Notes: a model not told the origin generated them from the sequence alone. 64,000 nucleotides of DNA from BJHL01 sp040378885 (GCA_046316615.1 JBKDAN010000034.1:72298-136297), one strand, 5' to 3'; shown: positions 33,108 through 42,292, counted from the first letter of the stretch. Translations and numbers: made by a program.

Positions 33108-34033
33108 ATCCGCTCCCTCCCATTCTGCCTGTGGGCACTGCGGTTGTGCTGCTGCGCGATGTGCGCGTGGGGGATGCTCTGGCGGTACTTGGTGCTGGCA
33201 GCGGCGGGTTGATTGTGAAGGCTCCGGTGGATGGGACGCATGCGTATCGCGTGCGGATGACGGGCGGGGAGGAAGTGTCACTGTCGCGTGATGCGTTTGA
33301 GGTGCTTGCGGTGTATCAGTCGCCCGGGTATGCGGGCAGCAGCGATGTGCTGGCGCGGCATGATTTGCAGACGCATGTGTCGTTGCGAGTGGTGATCGGG
33401 TCGCGTGCGTATGGGTTGGATCATGGTGCTTCGGACACGGATCGGCGCGGGGTGTATGTGCCGCCTGCGCGGGCGCATTGGTCGCTGTTTGGCGTGCCTG
33501 AGCAGCTTGAGAACGACGCGACGCAGGAGTGCTACTGGGAGGTGGGGAAGTTCATTCAGCTTGCGCTGAAGGCGAATCCGAATGTGCTGGAGGTGCTGTA
33601 CTCGCCTTTGGTGGAACATGCGGATGAGTTCGGGCAGCGTCTGCTGGATGCGCGGGAGATGTTTCTCAGCAAGTTGATCTACCAGACATTCAACGGCTAT
33701 GCGATGAGCCAATTTCGTAAGCTGGAGCAGGATGTTCGCAACCACGGCAGCGTGAAGTGGAAGCACGCGATGCACTTGGTGCGGCTGCTGATTGCGGGGA
33801 AGACTGCGCTCGAGACTGGGACGCTGCCGGTGCGCGTGCAGTCGCATCGCGAGGAGCTGCTGGCAATTCGGGATGGGCGGATGGCGTGGCCCGAAGTGGA
33901 CGCGTGGCGGTTGCGACTGCATAGCGAGTTTGAGGCGGCGTATGGAGCGACATCGCTGCCGGAGCGGCCTGATTATGCGCGGGCGAACGAGCTGCTTGTG
34001 TCGATTCGGCTGGACGTGGCGCGACGGGCTTGA
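33104..34033 (+). CDS. RlaP/COG3541-type nucleotidyltransferase with N-terminal SH3-like domain
   Basis: 309 residues. Residues 1-72 look like a small beta-barrel (VGTAVVLLRDVRVGDALAV, then HAYRVRMTGGEEVSLSRDAF). From residue ~92 comes a polymerase-beta-type nucleotidyltransferase: VVIGSRAYGLDHGASDTDRR with Gly99-Ser100 and metal-binding Asp111/Asp113. This predicted nucleotidyltransferase family is associated in the literature with RNA repair (RlaP). The ATG overlaps the ParE-like stop (ATGA), coupling it to the toxin-antitoxin genes. A paralogue follows 25 bases downstream. The substrate is unknown. Confidence 0.8.
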   Translation: MNPLPPILPVGTAVVLLRDVRVGDALAVLGAGSGGLIVKAPVDGTHAYRVRMTGGEEVSLSRDAFEVLAVYQSPGYAGSSDVLARHDLQTHVSLRVVIGSRAYGLDHGASDTDRRGVYVPPARAHWSLFGVPEQLENDATQECYWEVGKFIQLALKANPNVLEVLYSPLVEHADEFGQRLLDAREMFLSKLIYQTFNGYAMSQFRKLEQDVRNHGSVKWKHAMHLVRLLIAGKTALETGTLPVRVQSHREELLAIRDGRMAWPEVDAWRLRLHSEFEAAYGATSLPERPDYARANELLVSIRLDVARRA

Positions 34034-34058
34034 GTGCGCGGCATGCCAACACTTGGGC

Positions 34059-34841
34059 ATGAACGCGCAACATGTGAACTACGACCTGTGCCGAACGCTT
34101 GCGAGCGAATCACCTTATCCGCTTGTGTTTGCGACGATCAGCGGGGCGCATCTGTATGGGTTTGCGAGCAAGGACTCGGACTTTGATCAGCGGGGCATTC
34201 ACGTGCTGCCTGCGAGTGAGGTGCTCGGGCTGCGCGAGACGCGTGAGACGATTGAGCAAGAGGGGATTCGCGAGGGGTATGAGATTGATCTCGTGACGCA
34301 TGACCTGGCGAAGTTTTGCCGGCTGATGCTCAAGAAGAATGGGTATGTGCTGGAGCAACTGCTGAGCCCGCTGGTGGTCGTGACGACGCCTGCGCACAAG
34401 CGGCTGATTGAGCTTGCACCGGCGTGCATCACGAAGTTCCATGCGTTTCACTATCTGGGTTTTGCGGAGACGCAGTGGCGGCTGTTTCGCAAGGAACATC
34501 CGCCCCGGGTCAAGCCGCTGCTGTACACGTATCGGGTGCTGCTGACGGGGATTCATCTGATGCGGACGGGGGAAGTGAACGCGAATCTGCCGTCGCTGAA
34601 TGCGATGTTCGAGTTGCCATACATCCATGATCTGATTGCGGCGAAGACCGGCGGCAAGGAGAAGCAGACGGTGCCCGATGCGGACATGGTGTTTCATGAG
34701 CAGGAGTACTTGCGCCTGCGAGAACTGCTGGAGCGCGAGCACGAGCGGAGCAGTTTGCCTGAGACAAACGGAGCCTTGGCGGCGATGAGTGAGTTTGTGG
34801 TGCAGGTGCGGCTGGACCCAGACCGGTGGCTGCAAGGGTGA
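34059..34841 (+). CDS. RlaP/COG3541-type nucleotidyltransferase, second copy
   Basis: 260 residues. FATISGAHLYGFASKDSDFD gives the nucleotidyltransferase motif, with Asp41 and Asp43 as metal ligands. The usual Gly-Ser is here Gly29-Ala30, with a Ser just before it. KLLYTYR-like and LMRTGEVNANLPSL segments form the helical C-terminus, shared in outline with the preceding gene. It lacks that gene's N-terminal beta domain. The two differ strongly, so this is an old duplication or two family branches working together. Confidence 0.8.
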   Translation: MNAQHVNYDLCRTLASESPYPLVFATISGAHLYGFASKDSDFDQRGIHVLPASEVLGLRETRETIEQEGIREGYEIDLVTHDLAKFCRLMLKKNGYVLEQLLSPLVVVTTPAHKRLIELAPACITKFHAFHYLGFAETQWRLFRKEHPPRVKPLLYTYRVLLTGIHLMRTGEVNANLPSLNAMFELPYIHDLIAAKTGGKEKQTVPDADMVFHEQEYLRLRELLEREHERSSLPETNGALAAMSEFVVQVRLDPDRWLQG

Positions 34842-34850
34842 AGGTCGTCG

Positions 34851-34869
34851 GGCGTTATGCCATAACGCC
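34851..34869. repeat. Perfect 19-bp palindrome after the nucleotidyltransferase
   Basis: GGCGTTATG-C-CATAACGCC, lying 9 bases past the stop codon and about 90 bases before the predicted -10 of the phosphatase gene. As RNA it can fold as a 7-bp stem with a 5-base loop, but no T-tract follows. Confidence 0.55.
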
Positions 34870-34973
34870 AAGGCGTGGTGAGCGAAAGACTTGCGGGGCT
34901 TGGTAGAGCTATTTGGCCGTTGATTGCCCCGGGCTCTAGGAATTTCGTTCGGTTTGTGGTATGCTGGTGCTTC

Positions 34974-36467
34974 ATGCAGCAATCGTCTTTCACCCAAGTC
35001 GCCGCGACGAGCGAACTCCAGCAGGAGTTTGATCGGGAGACGCAGCAATTGCTGCGGCGGCGATTTCTGTGGTTTGCGGGGACGCTGATTGGGCTGGCGG
35101 TGATCGCGCTGTTGATCGTGTTGGTAGCGTTCTTTGCGTATCCGGCAGCGGTCAAGGCGGTCGCGGCGGGCGGTAAGACGGCACCTGAAGTGGATATCAG
35201 CAACGCCGAGTGGCTCCGGCTGGGCATTGCCAGCGGCATGGGGTTGGTTGCGCTGACTGTGTATGCCGGTTGCTTTTGGCGGGCGTGGAAGCGGCGTGAC
35301 TTGGTCGGAGAGCAGGTACTGCGACTGACGTACTTGCTGGTGGTGGTTGACGGCTTCATGCACGTGGGGCTGGACCATTTGCCCCATTCGCCGAGCCTTG
35401 GGTTGCTGGGCGTGTTTGTGACGCACTTCATGGCGTGCTGCTTTCTGCCGTGGACTCCTCGGCAGGCGATGATGCCGCTGATTCCCATTTTGGCGTTGTG
35501 GGCGGTGCTGCACATGACGACGAGCGATGCGCCGATCGTGGTGCGGACGCTGGGGCTGGCGATAGGGCCTCTGGTGGGTGTGCCTGGGGTGCTGCTGTGC
35601 ATGGTGCGGCATTCACGGCGGTATGAGATGGCGGAGCGTGCGTTCTTCTATAAGCGGTATCGTGATGTGCGGCGTGAGTTGGTGGATGCGCGGCGTATTC
35701 ACGAGGCGCTGTTTCCGCGTGAGATCACGCAGGGGCCGTTGCAGTTGGGGTATCGGTACGAGCCGATGCAGCAGATCGGCGGGGACTTTCTGTTTGCGCA
35801 TGCGGCTGGGCCCAGCAAGCTGAATGTGGTGCTGCTGGATGTGACCGGGCACGGGATTCTGGCGGCGCTGACGGTGAATCGGATTTGGGGTGAACTGACG
35901 CGTATCACGGCAGAGCGGCCTGAGATCAAGCCGGGTGAGCTGCTGTGCCTGCTGAATCGGTATGCGCACCTGACGCTTGCGCCGCACAGCGTGTATTTGA
36001 CTGCGCTGTGCATGCAGATTGACACCGAGCGGGACGAACTGATTTATGCGAGCGGCGGGCATCCGCCGGCGTTCATCATTCGGGCGGATGGGGCGCTGGA
36101 AGAGCTGTTCTCGACGACGTTCGTGCTGGGGGCGTGCGGCGGGGATGATTTTGAGGATGGGGCGGCGCATGTGCCGTTCCTGCCCGGTGATCGGCTGTTG
36201 GCGTACACCGACGGCATTACGGAAACGCTCGGCTCGAATGGGCGGCTGCTGGGGCTGGAAGGATTGCGGGCGATCATGCGCGATGTGTCGATGCGTCGCG
36301 GGCCGCTGGCGGATGCGGTGCTTGCGGCGACGGATGCGAAGCGAGTGGGCGCGCGGGCGGATGACACGCTGGTGGTAGAGCTGCGGCGGTCGGAGTTGTT
36401 TGTTGCTGATGCGATTCAGCAGCATGCAAGCGAGCGGGTGGGGCAGCCGGTTGTGATGCCGGCGTAA
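34974..36467 (+). CDS. Membrane PP2C-type (SpoIIE/RsbU) protein phosphatase
   Basis: 497 residues. The N-terminal 250 contain about six transmembrane helices (first at ~32-54, FAGTLIGLAVIALLIVLVAF). A short helical linker then leads to a SpoIIE/PP2C domain: QQIGGDFLF, VLLDVTGHGILAALTVN and LLAYTDGITETLGS carry the metal-binding Asp residues. Such phosphatases act on anti-sigma-factor antagonists in partner switching; no antagonist gene is adjacent. TATGCT at 34960-34965 ends 8 bases before ATG, with no Shine-Dalgarno, suggesting a leaderless mRNA. Confidence 0.9.
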   Translation: MQQSSFTQVAATSELQQEFDRETQQLLRRRFLWFAGTLIGLAVIALLIVLVAFFAYPAAVKAVAAGGKTAPEVDISNAEWLRLGIASGMGLVALTVYAGCFWRAWKRRDLVGEQVLRLTYLLVVVDGFMHVGLDHLPHSPSLGLLGVFVTHFMACCFLPWTPRQAMMPLIPILALWAVLHMTTSDAPIVVRTLGLAIGPLVGVPGVLLCMVRHSRRYEMAERAFFYKRYRDVRRELVDARRIHEALFPREITQGPLQLGYRYEPMQQIGGDFLFAHAAGPSKLNVVLLDVTGHGILAALTVNRIWGELTRITAERPEIKPGELLCLLNRYAHLTLAPHSVYLTALCMQIDTERDELIYASGGHPPAFIIRADGALEELFSTTFVLGACGGDDFEDGAAHVPFLPGDRLLAYTDGITETLGSNGRLLGLEGLRAIMRDVSMRRGPLADAVLAATDAKRVGARADDTLVVELRRSELFVADAIQQHASERVGQPVVMPA

Positions 36468-36477
36468 AGTAGTTGCG

Positions 36478-36894
36478 ATGCTTTCGCGTTCGGCACGAAT
36501 CTTTTCTGCGGTGATTGCGCTGGTGTGCCTCGCGGTCTTGGTGACGGCGTACTTGCTGGAGCCCAGCGCACGCGGCATGGGGAGTCATACGCGGCTGGGG
36601 CTGCCGGCATGCGGGTGGCTGGCGATGTTTGGCAAGCCTTGCATCACGTGCGGGTATACGACGACATTTGCGTGGACGGCGAAGGGGGAGTTTGTCACGG
36701 CGATACGCAATCAGCCTGCGGCGTTTTTGGTGTGCATCGGGACAGCGGCGACGTTTTGGCTGACGGCATTTGCGGCGGTGACGGGCGCGAGGATTGATCG
36801 TGTGGTGTCGGCGACGTTTCGCCCGTGGGTGCTGTGGACGATGGGGGGCGTGGTGGTGGCGGCGTGGATGTACAAGGTCGCAATGCATACGTGA
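36478..36894 (+). CDS. DUF2752 membrane protein
   Basis: 138 residues with three hydrophobic helices. The DUF2752 signature region is recognisable: LPACGWLAMFGKPCITCGYT with Cys-rich loops between helices one and two. Function unknown for the family. It starts 10 bases after the phosphatase gene and its stop overlaps the GTG of the next gene. TAAAGT at 36465-36470 ends 7 bases before ATG. Confidence 0.8.
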   Translation: MLSRSARIFSAVIALVCLAVLVTAYLLEPSARGMGSHTRLGLPACGWLAMFGKPCITCGYTTTFAWTAKGEFVTAIRNQPAAFLVCIGTAATFWLTAFAAVTGARIDRVVSATFRPWVLWTMGGVVVAAWMYKVAMHT

Positions 36895-38150
36895 GGAGCA
36901 CGTACGCTTGCGATGTGGCAACGCAGCAGCAAATCGGTCAGTACCTGTTGTATGGTGAGCAGATGCTCGCGCAGTCGCGGCTGGGCATGGCGGAGCTGTG
37001 CGCTGCGATGGCGACACAGGACGCGCCGCAAGACGCTGCGACGTGGAATTTGTTTGCGAAGGTGGCGATAGCGGCGAAGCAGCGCGATGTGGCGATGCGG
37101 ATGGTGGAGCGGGCGCTGGCGATTGATCCGTATTTCAAGGCGGCCAACAAGAATCGCAAGCTGGTGGAGGCGATGGCGACGGCCAAGCCGACGGAGCGGC
37201 GGTTTCTGGTGGTTCGTGAATGGGGTGCGGGGTTCTGGAGCGACGTGGGGTTTGTGGTCGCCGGGTGTCTCTTGGCGCGCATTACCGGGCGCGAGCCGGT
37301 GGTGTGGTGGGGGGACAGTTCGCTGTTTCGCGGTGGAGCGGCGAATGCGTGGGAGCAGTTCTTTGAGCCGGTGAGCGCGGCGCGGATCGAAGAGTGCGCG
37401 GGGCTTTCGACGTGGCCTGCGAAGTGGCAGGGGAATGCGACGGGCGCGATGCGGAATCGGTGGGGCGGCGAGGATTCGCGGCTGACGGGGGTGCACCACA
37501 TGGCGCGAGATGAGCGTGTGTGCGTGTTTGATTTTTATCATGATGTGTACATGATGCGGCACTGGCTTGCGGAGGGGGATCCGCTGCTGGGCAAGCCGGC
37601 GACGGCGGTTGTGCGGGCGATGATGCGGGCGTACATCAAGCCGCTCCGGCAGCATGTGGAGGCGGCGGAGGTGTTCGCGCGCACGCGACTGGGCGGTGGA
37701 GCGATCGCGGTGCATCTTCGCGGGCTTGACAAGCCGGGTGAGCTGGGCGCGGAACTGCAGGAGAGCCATGAGAAGGCGATTGCGCGCGTGGATGCGCTGC
37801 TGGCACAGCGGCCTGAGGCCAAGGTGCTGCTGCTGACTGATGATGCACAGGTGCTGGCGCGGATGCAGGCGAAGTATGCGTCACGGCTGGTGACGACGGA
37901 TGTGATTCGCGGCAGCGGCGAGAAGGGGCTGCATTTGTCGCGTGAGCATGATGGGGCGCGACTGGGGCGCGAGGTGCTGGTGGATGCGCTGATTGCGCTG
38001 CACGCCGAGCACTTTGTAGGCTTGGCCGGCAGCAACGTGAGCTACTACATCGCAGCGATGAAGGACTGGTGCGAGCAATGTGACTTGTACGGCACGAGCC
38101 TGCACGAGAACTTCGGTATCGCGACGGCGACGCTCACGGCGCAGGTTTAG
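36891..38150 (+). CDS. Putative glycosyltransferase (fucosyltransferase-like) with N-terminal helical repeat
   Basis: 419 residues from GTG 36891, overlapping the DUF2752 stop. Residues ~10-80 resemble a TPR pair (ATWNLFAKVAIAAKQRDVAM, then ALAIDPYFKAANKNRKLV). The C-terminal half has IAVHLRGLDK, LLLTDDAQVLARMQ and EHFVGLAGSNVSYYIAAMKD, the pattern of GT23/NodZ- and O-fucosyltransferase-like enzymes in which the HxR motif binds GDP-sugar. The donor and acceptor are unknown. It is convergent with the LptC-like gene, overlapping it by four bases. Confidence 0.65.
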   Translation: MRSTYACDVATQQQIGQYLLYGEQMLAQSRLGMAELCAAMATQDAPQDAATWNLFAKVAIAAKQRDVAMRMVERALAIDPYFKAANKNRKLVEAMATAKPTERRFLVVREWGAGFWSDVGFVVAGCLLARITGREPVVWWGDSSLFRGGAANAWEQFFEPVSAARIEECAGLSTWPAKWQGNATGAMRNRWGGEDSRLTGVHHMARDERVCVFDFYHDVYMMRHWLAEGDPLLGKPATAVVRAMMRAYIKPLRQHVEAAEVFARTRLGGGAIAVHLRGLDKPGELGAELQESHEKAIARVDALLAQRPEAKVLLLTDDAQVLARMQAKYASRLVTTDVIRGSGEKGLHLSREHDGARLGREVLVDALIALHAEHFVGLAGSNVSYYIAAMKDWCEQCDLYGTSLHENFGIATATLTAQV

Positions 38151-41100
38151 CGAGGCACCACGGTGGGAGCAGGCTCGATGACTTCCACACGATTGGTGCG
38201 GAGATTCCAGCGGATTTGCTTTGCGCTGACAGGAGGCTCGTTGCCCGCGCCTGCGACATCGACCAGCACCGCGCCGCTGCCTTGGGCGTTGAGCAGCGAG
38301 GCGGCGGGGTCGTAGCTCAGCGTGGCGGCTGTCAGTTCGCGGCCTTGGTTGCGGGCCCAGACGCCGCCCGAGGCGTCAACTTGCTTGAGCTGCGTCGTGT
38401 CGTTGTCAGGCGCGGCGGCGTCGCGAGCGGCGAATGTGGCGCGGAGGGTTTGGGCTTCGAGCTCGGTGGGTTGCTCAGTTGTGCTGGCGCGGTAGACGGC
38501 GCGCACGGCTTCGTGCATCGTGGCGATGCCGGCAGCCTGCTCGAAGTCGGCGTAAGCCTTCCACGTGAAGAGAGCTTGGCCTGAGGCGTTGTCGGCGCCG
38601 GTCGTGTCGGCGGTGACGAGCTGGCCTGCGCCGCTTGCGCGGAGCATCTGCTGGGGGACATCGGCGCGGATGGTTGAAGCGGTGAGTGAGATGAGGCGTG
38701 TGCGGCGAGTGGGGTTGGTTGGATCGAAGCGTTCGCTGCGGACGGTGGCGGGCGAGCCCGAGGCGAGGATCCAGAGGACGTCGCGCTCGCCGCCTGGGGC
38801 GACGAAGGCGGTGCCGAGGCCGCTGGATTGTGAGGTCTGCGAGTTGTGCCGCTGTGCGAGGGACATCTCGATGGTGGCGGCGCGGGTTGTGTCTTTGCTC
38901 GTGGGGCCTTGGGCGACGTCGACGTCGGCGCTACCGACGAGCTTGGCGAGGCCTGTGGTGTCGTTGTAGGCGAACGAGCCTGACCAGGTTGCGGTGATGG
39001 TGCGCGGCTGCGCGTTGGCGTCCTGCGCGTTTTGTTCGCGTGAGGTGAGCGTGCCTGCGCCGGTGGCAAGCACGGAGGATGCGATGCCATCGAGCGCGAT
39101 GGTGGGGGCGGTGAGGGTGCTTTGGGCTTGGACGAGGGTGGCGGGGGCGCCGGTGAGTGTCGCGGCTTTGTCGGTGGGGCGAGCGTCGAGGCGCTGGGCG
39201 GTGGCGATGACACCGTCGGCGGTTTGCACTCGCACGGAGCCGGTTGCGGTGAAGGAGCGCGTGTCGATGTTGCCGCTTTCGGCGAGCGCGAGGGCGGCTT
39301 GGAGTGAATCGGTGGTGAGCGTTGTGCCGCCGGTGATGCCTCGCACGGCGCCTTGGGCTTCGAGGCGTGTGGGTGTCGGCTGCTTGGTGAGCGGGTCAAA
39401 CGTGATAGCGATGGCGGCGGCGGCGAGTGAATCGCCTTGAACGTCGGCGGGTTTGTTGTCAGGCGTTGCGACGATAGAGGCGGCGCCGACGAGTCGGAGC
39501 GATTGCAAGGCGGATGCCGCATCGGGCGCGATGTCGGGGCCGGCGAAGGTCGCAGAGAGGGAGTCGGCGGCGAAGGTGCCTTCGGGAAGTGTGCCGCGAA
39601 CGGTGCCCAGCATGGTGGCGGCGAGGAGACGCGATTGGGGCAAGCCGTCTGGCGTCGCGGGCGGCACGAGATCGAACTGGGCTTGTTCGCTCCATGTCAT
39701 GCGTGCGCGGGGGGCGTCGTTGACGGACTGCGCGAGCATGCCCGGAGAGAGGACGCGGGCGACGCCGGTCGTGAGGTTGGCCTCGATGCGCTGACCTTCG
39801 ACACTGAAACGTTCGGCATCGCGCGTGGCGAGCAGTGAAGCGACACTGGGCGCGGGGCTGGCGAAGCTGACGATGCGGCGTGTTGCGGCGTACTCGAGTT
39901 CGCGGCCTGACACGGTGATGCCTTGCTGGGGCGAGAGGACGCGAGCGTCGGAGTCGCCTTCGGCGAGGACGCGCATGAGCAGATCGTCGCGCTGAAGCTG
40001 CGGCGGCGCGTCGGCCATGCGGCGCACTTCGAGCGGGCCGGTGAAGGCGAGCGTGATGGCGCTGGCGGGGAGCTGCGGCTGCGTACTTGGCTGCGGTTGC
40101 GAAGCGGGCTGGCTTGCGGGCGATGTGGCTGGTTGCGGGTTTGGTTGCGATGTGGGACGTGATGATGCGGCAGGTGCCGGCGCGGAGGAAGCGCGGAGCA
40201 CGGTGCGATCAGGCAGGCGGTGATCGAAGGTGCGGGCCCAGGCTTCGACGCGGTCGCCTGTGATCTGCTGGCCATCTCGGAGGATGCTGACTTGGCCTTC
40301 CATCGCGATGACGTAGAGCGTTTGGCTGGCGAGGTCGAGCGTGGTTGATTCGTCCGGCGCGGGTGCGTCGCTTGTCGTGACGGCTGCAGGTGGCTGCGAA
40401 GGTGATGCAGAGGTTGTCGTTTGGGGCGTCACAGGCGCGGAAGCAGCGGCACGCGAGGCGAGAAGATCGCGCGCGGCGGGGTCGTAGATTGCTCTGGTTG
40501 TCTGCGCGATGTTGAGGCTTTCGAGGCGTTTGGTGGTTGCGTCGAACTGCGCGATGACGCCTCGACCTTCGAATTGCAGTAACGACGATTGCACCTTGAC
40601 GGCATCGGGCATGTCGAGCTGGCCCAGTGTCCAGTCGACGGTCAGGCGCGGGGTGTCGATGGTGGCGAGGGGTGTGGCGGCGGGATCGGGGCGTTTGCCG
40701 TCGGCAGTTTGCGCGAAGAGACGCACGCGGACATCGCCTTCGAGGCTGCCTCGGTCGGGCGTTGAGCTGCGTGCACCGGCAGGCATGACGAGTGAGCCTT
40801 CGCGCGCGGTGACCTGCACGCTGCGGCCGTCATCCAGGAAGAACCATGCGACGGGCTGGGTGAGGTCGTAGCGGCCGTCGGGCTGCGGGGTGCTGCGTTC
40901 TGCGGTGATTTCGCCTCCCAGGCGCGTGGGGTCGGACTTGTCGACGAACTGGATGAAGAACTGATCGCCGCTGCCCAGGGTGGGGGCGTTGCCGCGAGGG
41001 AGGTCGCGCACGTTGGGGACGGTTTGGGGCTGGGCAGTTTGCGGGGCGGGTGTTGTGCTGCGCGAACGCAAGACCAACGTGGTGACGATGGCGATGCCTG

Positions 41101-41200
41101 CGATGGCGGTGCCTGCGGCGAGAGCAAGGCCCAGTTGGCGCGTGGTGAAGGCGCGGCGGGCGATGCGGGTGCGGGAGGGAGTTGGGTTGGCGCGATCCAT
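38147..41200 (-). CDS. Very large LptC/OstA-like LPS-transport protein
   Basis: 1017 residues from ATG 41200; an in-frame GTG at 41278, directly after the kdsD stop, would add 26 residues. One transmembrane helix (~24-45, LALAAGTAIAGIAIVTTLVL) is followed by an LptC-like jellyroll (GDQFFIQFVDKSDPTRLGGE, then VTAREGSLVMP) and several further OstA/LptA-like repeats (e.g. GDRVEAWARTFD, SVEGQRIEANLTTGVARVL, TAQRLDARPTDKAATLTGA). LptC itself is ~190 residues. The position after kdsD (Kdo synthesis) supports an LPS-export role; the exact Lpt component is uncertain. Confidence 0.7.
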   Translation of the reverse strand: MDRANPTPSRTRIARRAFTTRQLGLALAAGTAIAGIAIVTTLVLRSRSTTPAPQTAQPQTVPNVRDLPRGNAPTLGSGDQFFIQFVDKSDPTRLGGEITAERSTPQPDGRYDLTQPVAWFFLDDGRSVQVTAREGSLVMPAGARSSTPDRGSLEGDVRVRLFAQTADGKRPDPAATPLATIDTPRLTVDWTLGQLDMPDAVKVQSSLLQFEGRGVIAQFDATTKRLESLNIAQTTRAIYDPAARDLLASRAAASAPVTPQTTTSASPSQPPAAVTTSDAPAPDESTTLDLASQTLYVIAMEGQVSILRDGQQITGDRVEAWARTFDHRLPDRTVLRASSAPAPAASSRPTSQPNPQPATSPASQPASQPQPSTQPQLPASAITLAFTGPLEVRRMADAPPQLQRDDLLMRVLAEGDSDARVLSPQQGITVSGRELEYAATRRIVSFASPAPSVASLLATRDAERFSVEGQRIEANLTTGVARVLSPGMLAQSVNDAPRARMTWSEQAQFDLVPPATPDGLPQSRLLAATMLGTVRGTLPEGTFAADSLSATFAGPDIAPDAASALQSLRLVGAASIVATPDNKPADVQGDSLAAAAIAITFDPLTKQPTPTRLEAQGAVRGITGGTTLTTDSLQAALALAESGNIDTRSFTATGSVRVQTADGVIATAQRLDARPTDKAATLTGAPATLVQAQSTLTAPTIALDGIASSVLATGAGTLTSREQNAQDANAQPRTITATWSGSFAYNDTTGLAKLVGSADVDVAQGPTSKDTTRAATIEMSLAQRHNSQTSQSSGLGTAFVAPGGERDVLWILASGSPATVRSERFDPTNPTRRTRLISLTASTIRADVPQQMLRASGAGQLVTADTTGADNASGQALFTWKAYADFEQAAGIATMHEAVRAVYRASTTEQPTELEAQTLRATFAARDAAAPDNDTTQLKQVDASGGVWARNQGRELTAATLSYDPAASLLNAQGSGAVLVDVAGAGNEPPVSAKQIRWNLRTNRVEVIEPAPTVVPR

Positions 41201-41278
41201 GCGTGGTTCAACTGAGCTTGTTTGGACTGGGCGAGTATCGATGGGGCGTGATTTGAGTGGATGGGAGAGCGTGCGCAC

Positions 41279-42292
41279 TCACTCGCTGACGAGCTTCATG
41301 GCGATGAGGTCCTGCACATCGAGCATGCCGACAGGGCGGCCCGCGGCGTCGACCACGGGGATTTCGTCCTGGCGGAACTCGCGGAACATGGCGACTGCGT
41401 CTTGCACCAGCGCGTCATCGCGCAGTGTGCGCGGGCCTTTGGTCATGACTTTGTCGATGGCGTCGCGCATGCCGGCGGGGTTGCGAAGGACAAGGCGGCG
41501 GAGGTCGCCATCGGTGAAGATGCCGGCGAGTGCGCCGGTGCCGGGCGTGATGAGGACCATCGCGCCGGGACGGCGACCGTGGTCGGCGAGTTTGAGAGCA
41601 GCCTCGACGGTGAGTGTGCAGTCGATGAGCGGCAGGTTCTTGCCGGCGGTCCAGCGCATGACTTCGGTCACTGGGCGAAGCAAGCCACCGAGACTGCCGC
41701 CTGGGTGACGGCGAGCGAAGTCGGTACTTGTGAAGTTGCGTTCACGCGCGGCGGCGAGTGCGAGCGCGTCGCCCATGGCGAGTGTGGCGGTGGTGGATGT
41801 GGTGGGGGCGACGAACTGCGGTGAGCCAGCTTCTTTCGCAACACCCAGGCGCAGTGCGACTGTCGCAAGACGTTCGAGGCTGCTGGCTTCGGCGGGGTTT
41901 TTGGCGCCGCCTGTGATGGAGATGATGGGGAGGTTGTCCTGACGCAGAATGCCGCAGAGGCCGACGACTTCATCGGTTTCGCCACTGAAGCTGATGGCGA
42001 TGACGGTGTCGCAACTGCGGAAGCGGCCCAGGTCGCCGTGGGCTGCTTCGGTGGGGTGGACGCTGTGGCTGGGGATGCCGAGGCTGGCGAGTGTGGCGGA
42101 GATCTTTGCGCCGATGTGGCCTGACTTGCCAAGGCCTGTGACGAGGACGGTGCCGCCTGCGTTGGCGCAGGTGACGATGAGACCAACGGCTCGCGCGAAG
42201 GCATCGTTGGCGGCGAGTGTGTCGGCGAGGCGCGTGAGGGCGGCGGCTTCATCGCGGATGACGAATTGGGCGAACGACGTGGCGTCGTGCAT
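41279..42292 (-). CDS. kdsD: Arabinose-5-phosphate isomerase (KpsF/KdsD family)
   Basis: Converts ribulose-5-phosphate to arabinose-5-phosphate, the first step to Kdo for lipopolysaccharide. 337 residues: a SIS domain (VLVTGLGKSGHIGAKISATL, HPTEAAHGDLGRF, AISFSGETDEVVGL), the family motif DFARRHPGGSLG, then two CBS domains. Start ATG 42292; no Shine-Dalgarno, but TACCCT ends exactly 8 bases upstream on this strand. Its stop abuts the LptC-like gene, pointing to an LPS operon. Confidence 0.94.
   Translation of the reverse strand: MHDATSFAQFVIRDEAAALTRLADTLAANDAFARAVGLIVTCANAGGTVLVTGLGKSGHIGAKISATLASLGIPSHSVHPTEAAHGDLGRFRSCDTVIAISFSGETDEVVGLCGILRQDNLPIISITGGAKNPAEASSLERLATVALRLGVAKEAGSPQFVAPTTSTTATLAMGDALALAAARERNFTSTDFARRHPGGSLGGLLRPVTEVMRWTAGKNLPLIDCTLTVEAALKLADHGRRPGAMVLITPGTGALAGIFTDGDLRRLVLRNPAGMRDAIDKVMTKGPRTLRDDALVQDAVAMFREFRQDEIPVVDAAGRPVGMLDVQDLIAMKLVSE

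Noticed and set aside
34110..36578. Long Arg/His/Pro-rich minus-strand frames opposite the nucleotidyltransferase and phosphatase genes
   Set aside because: Composition typical of antisense shadows; no motif.
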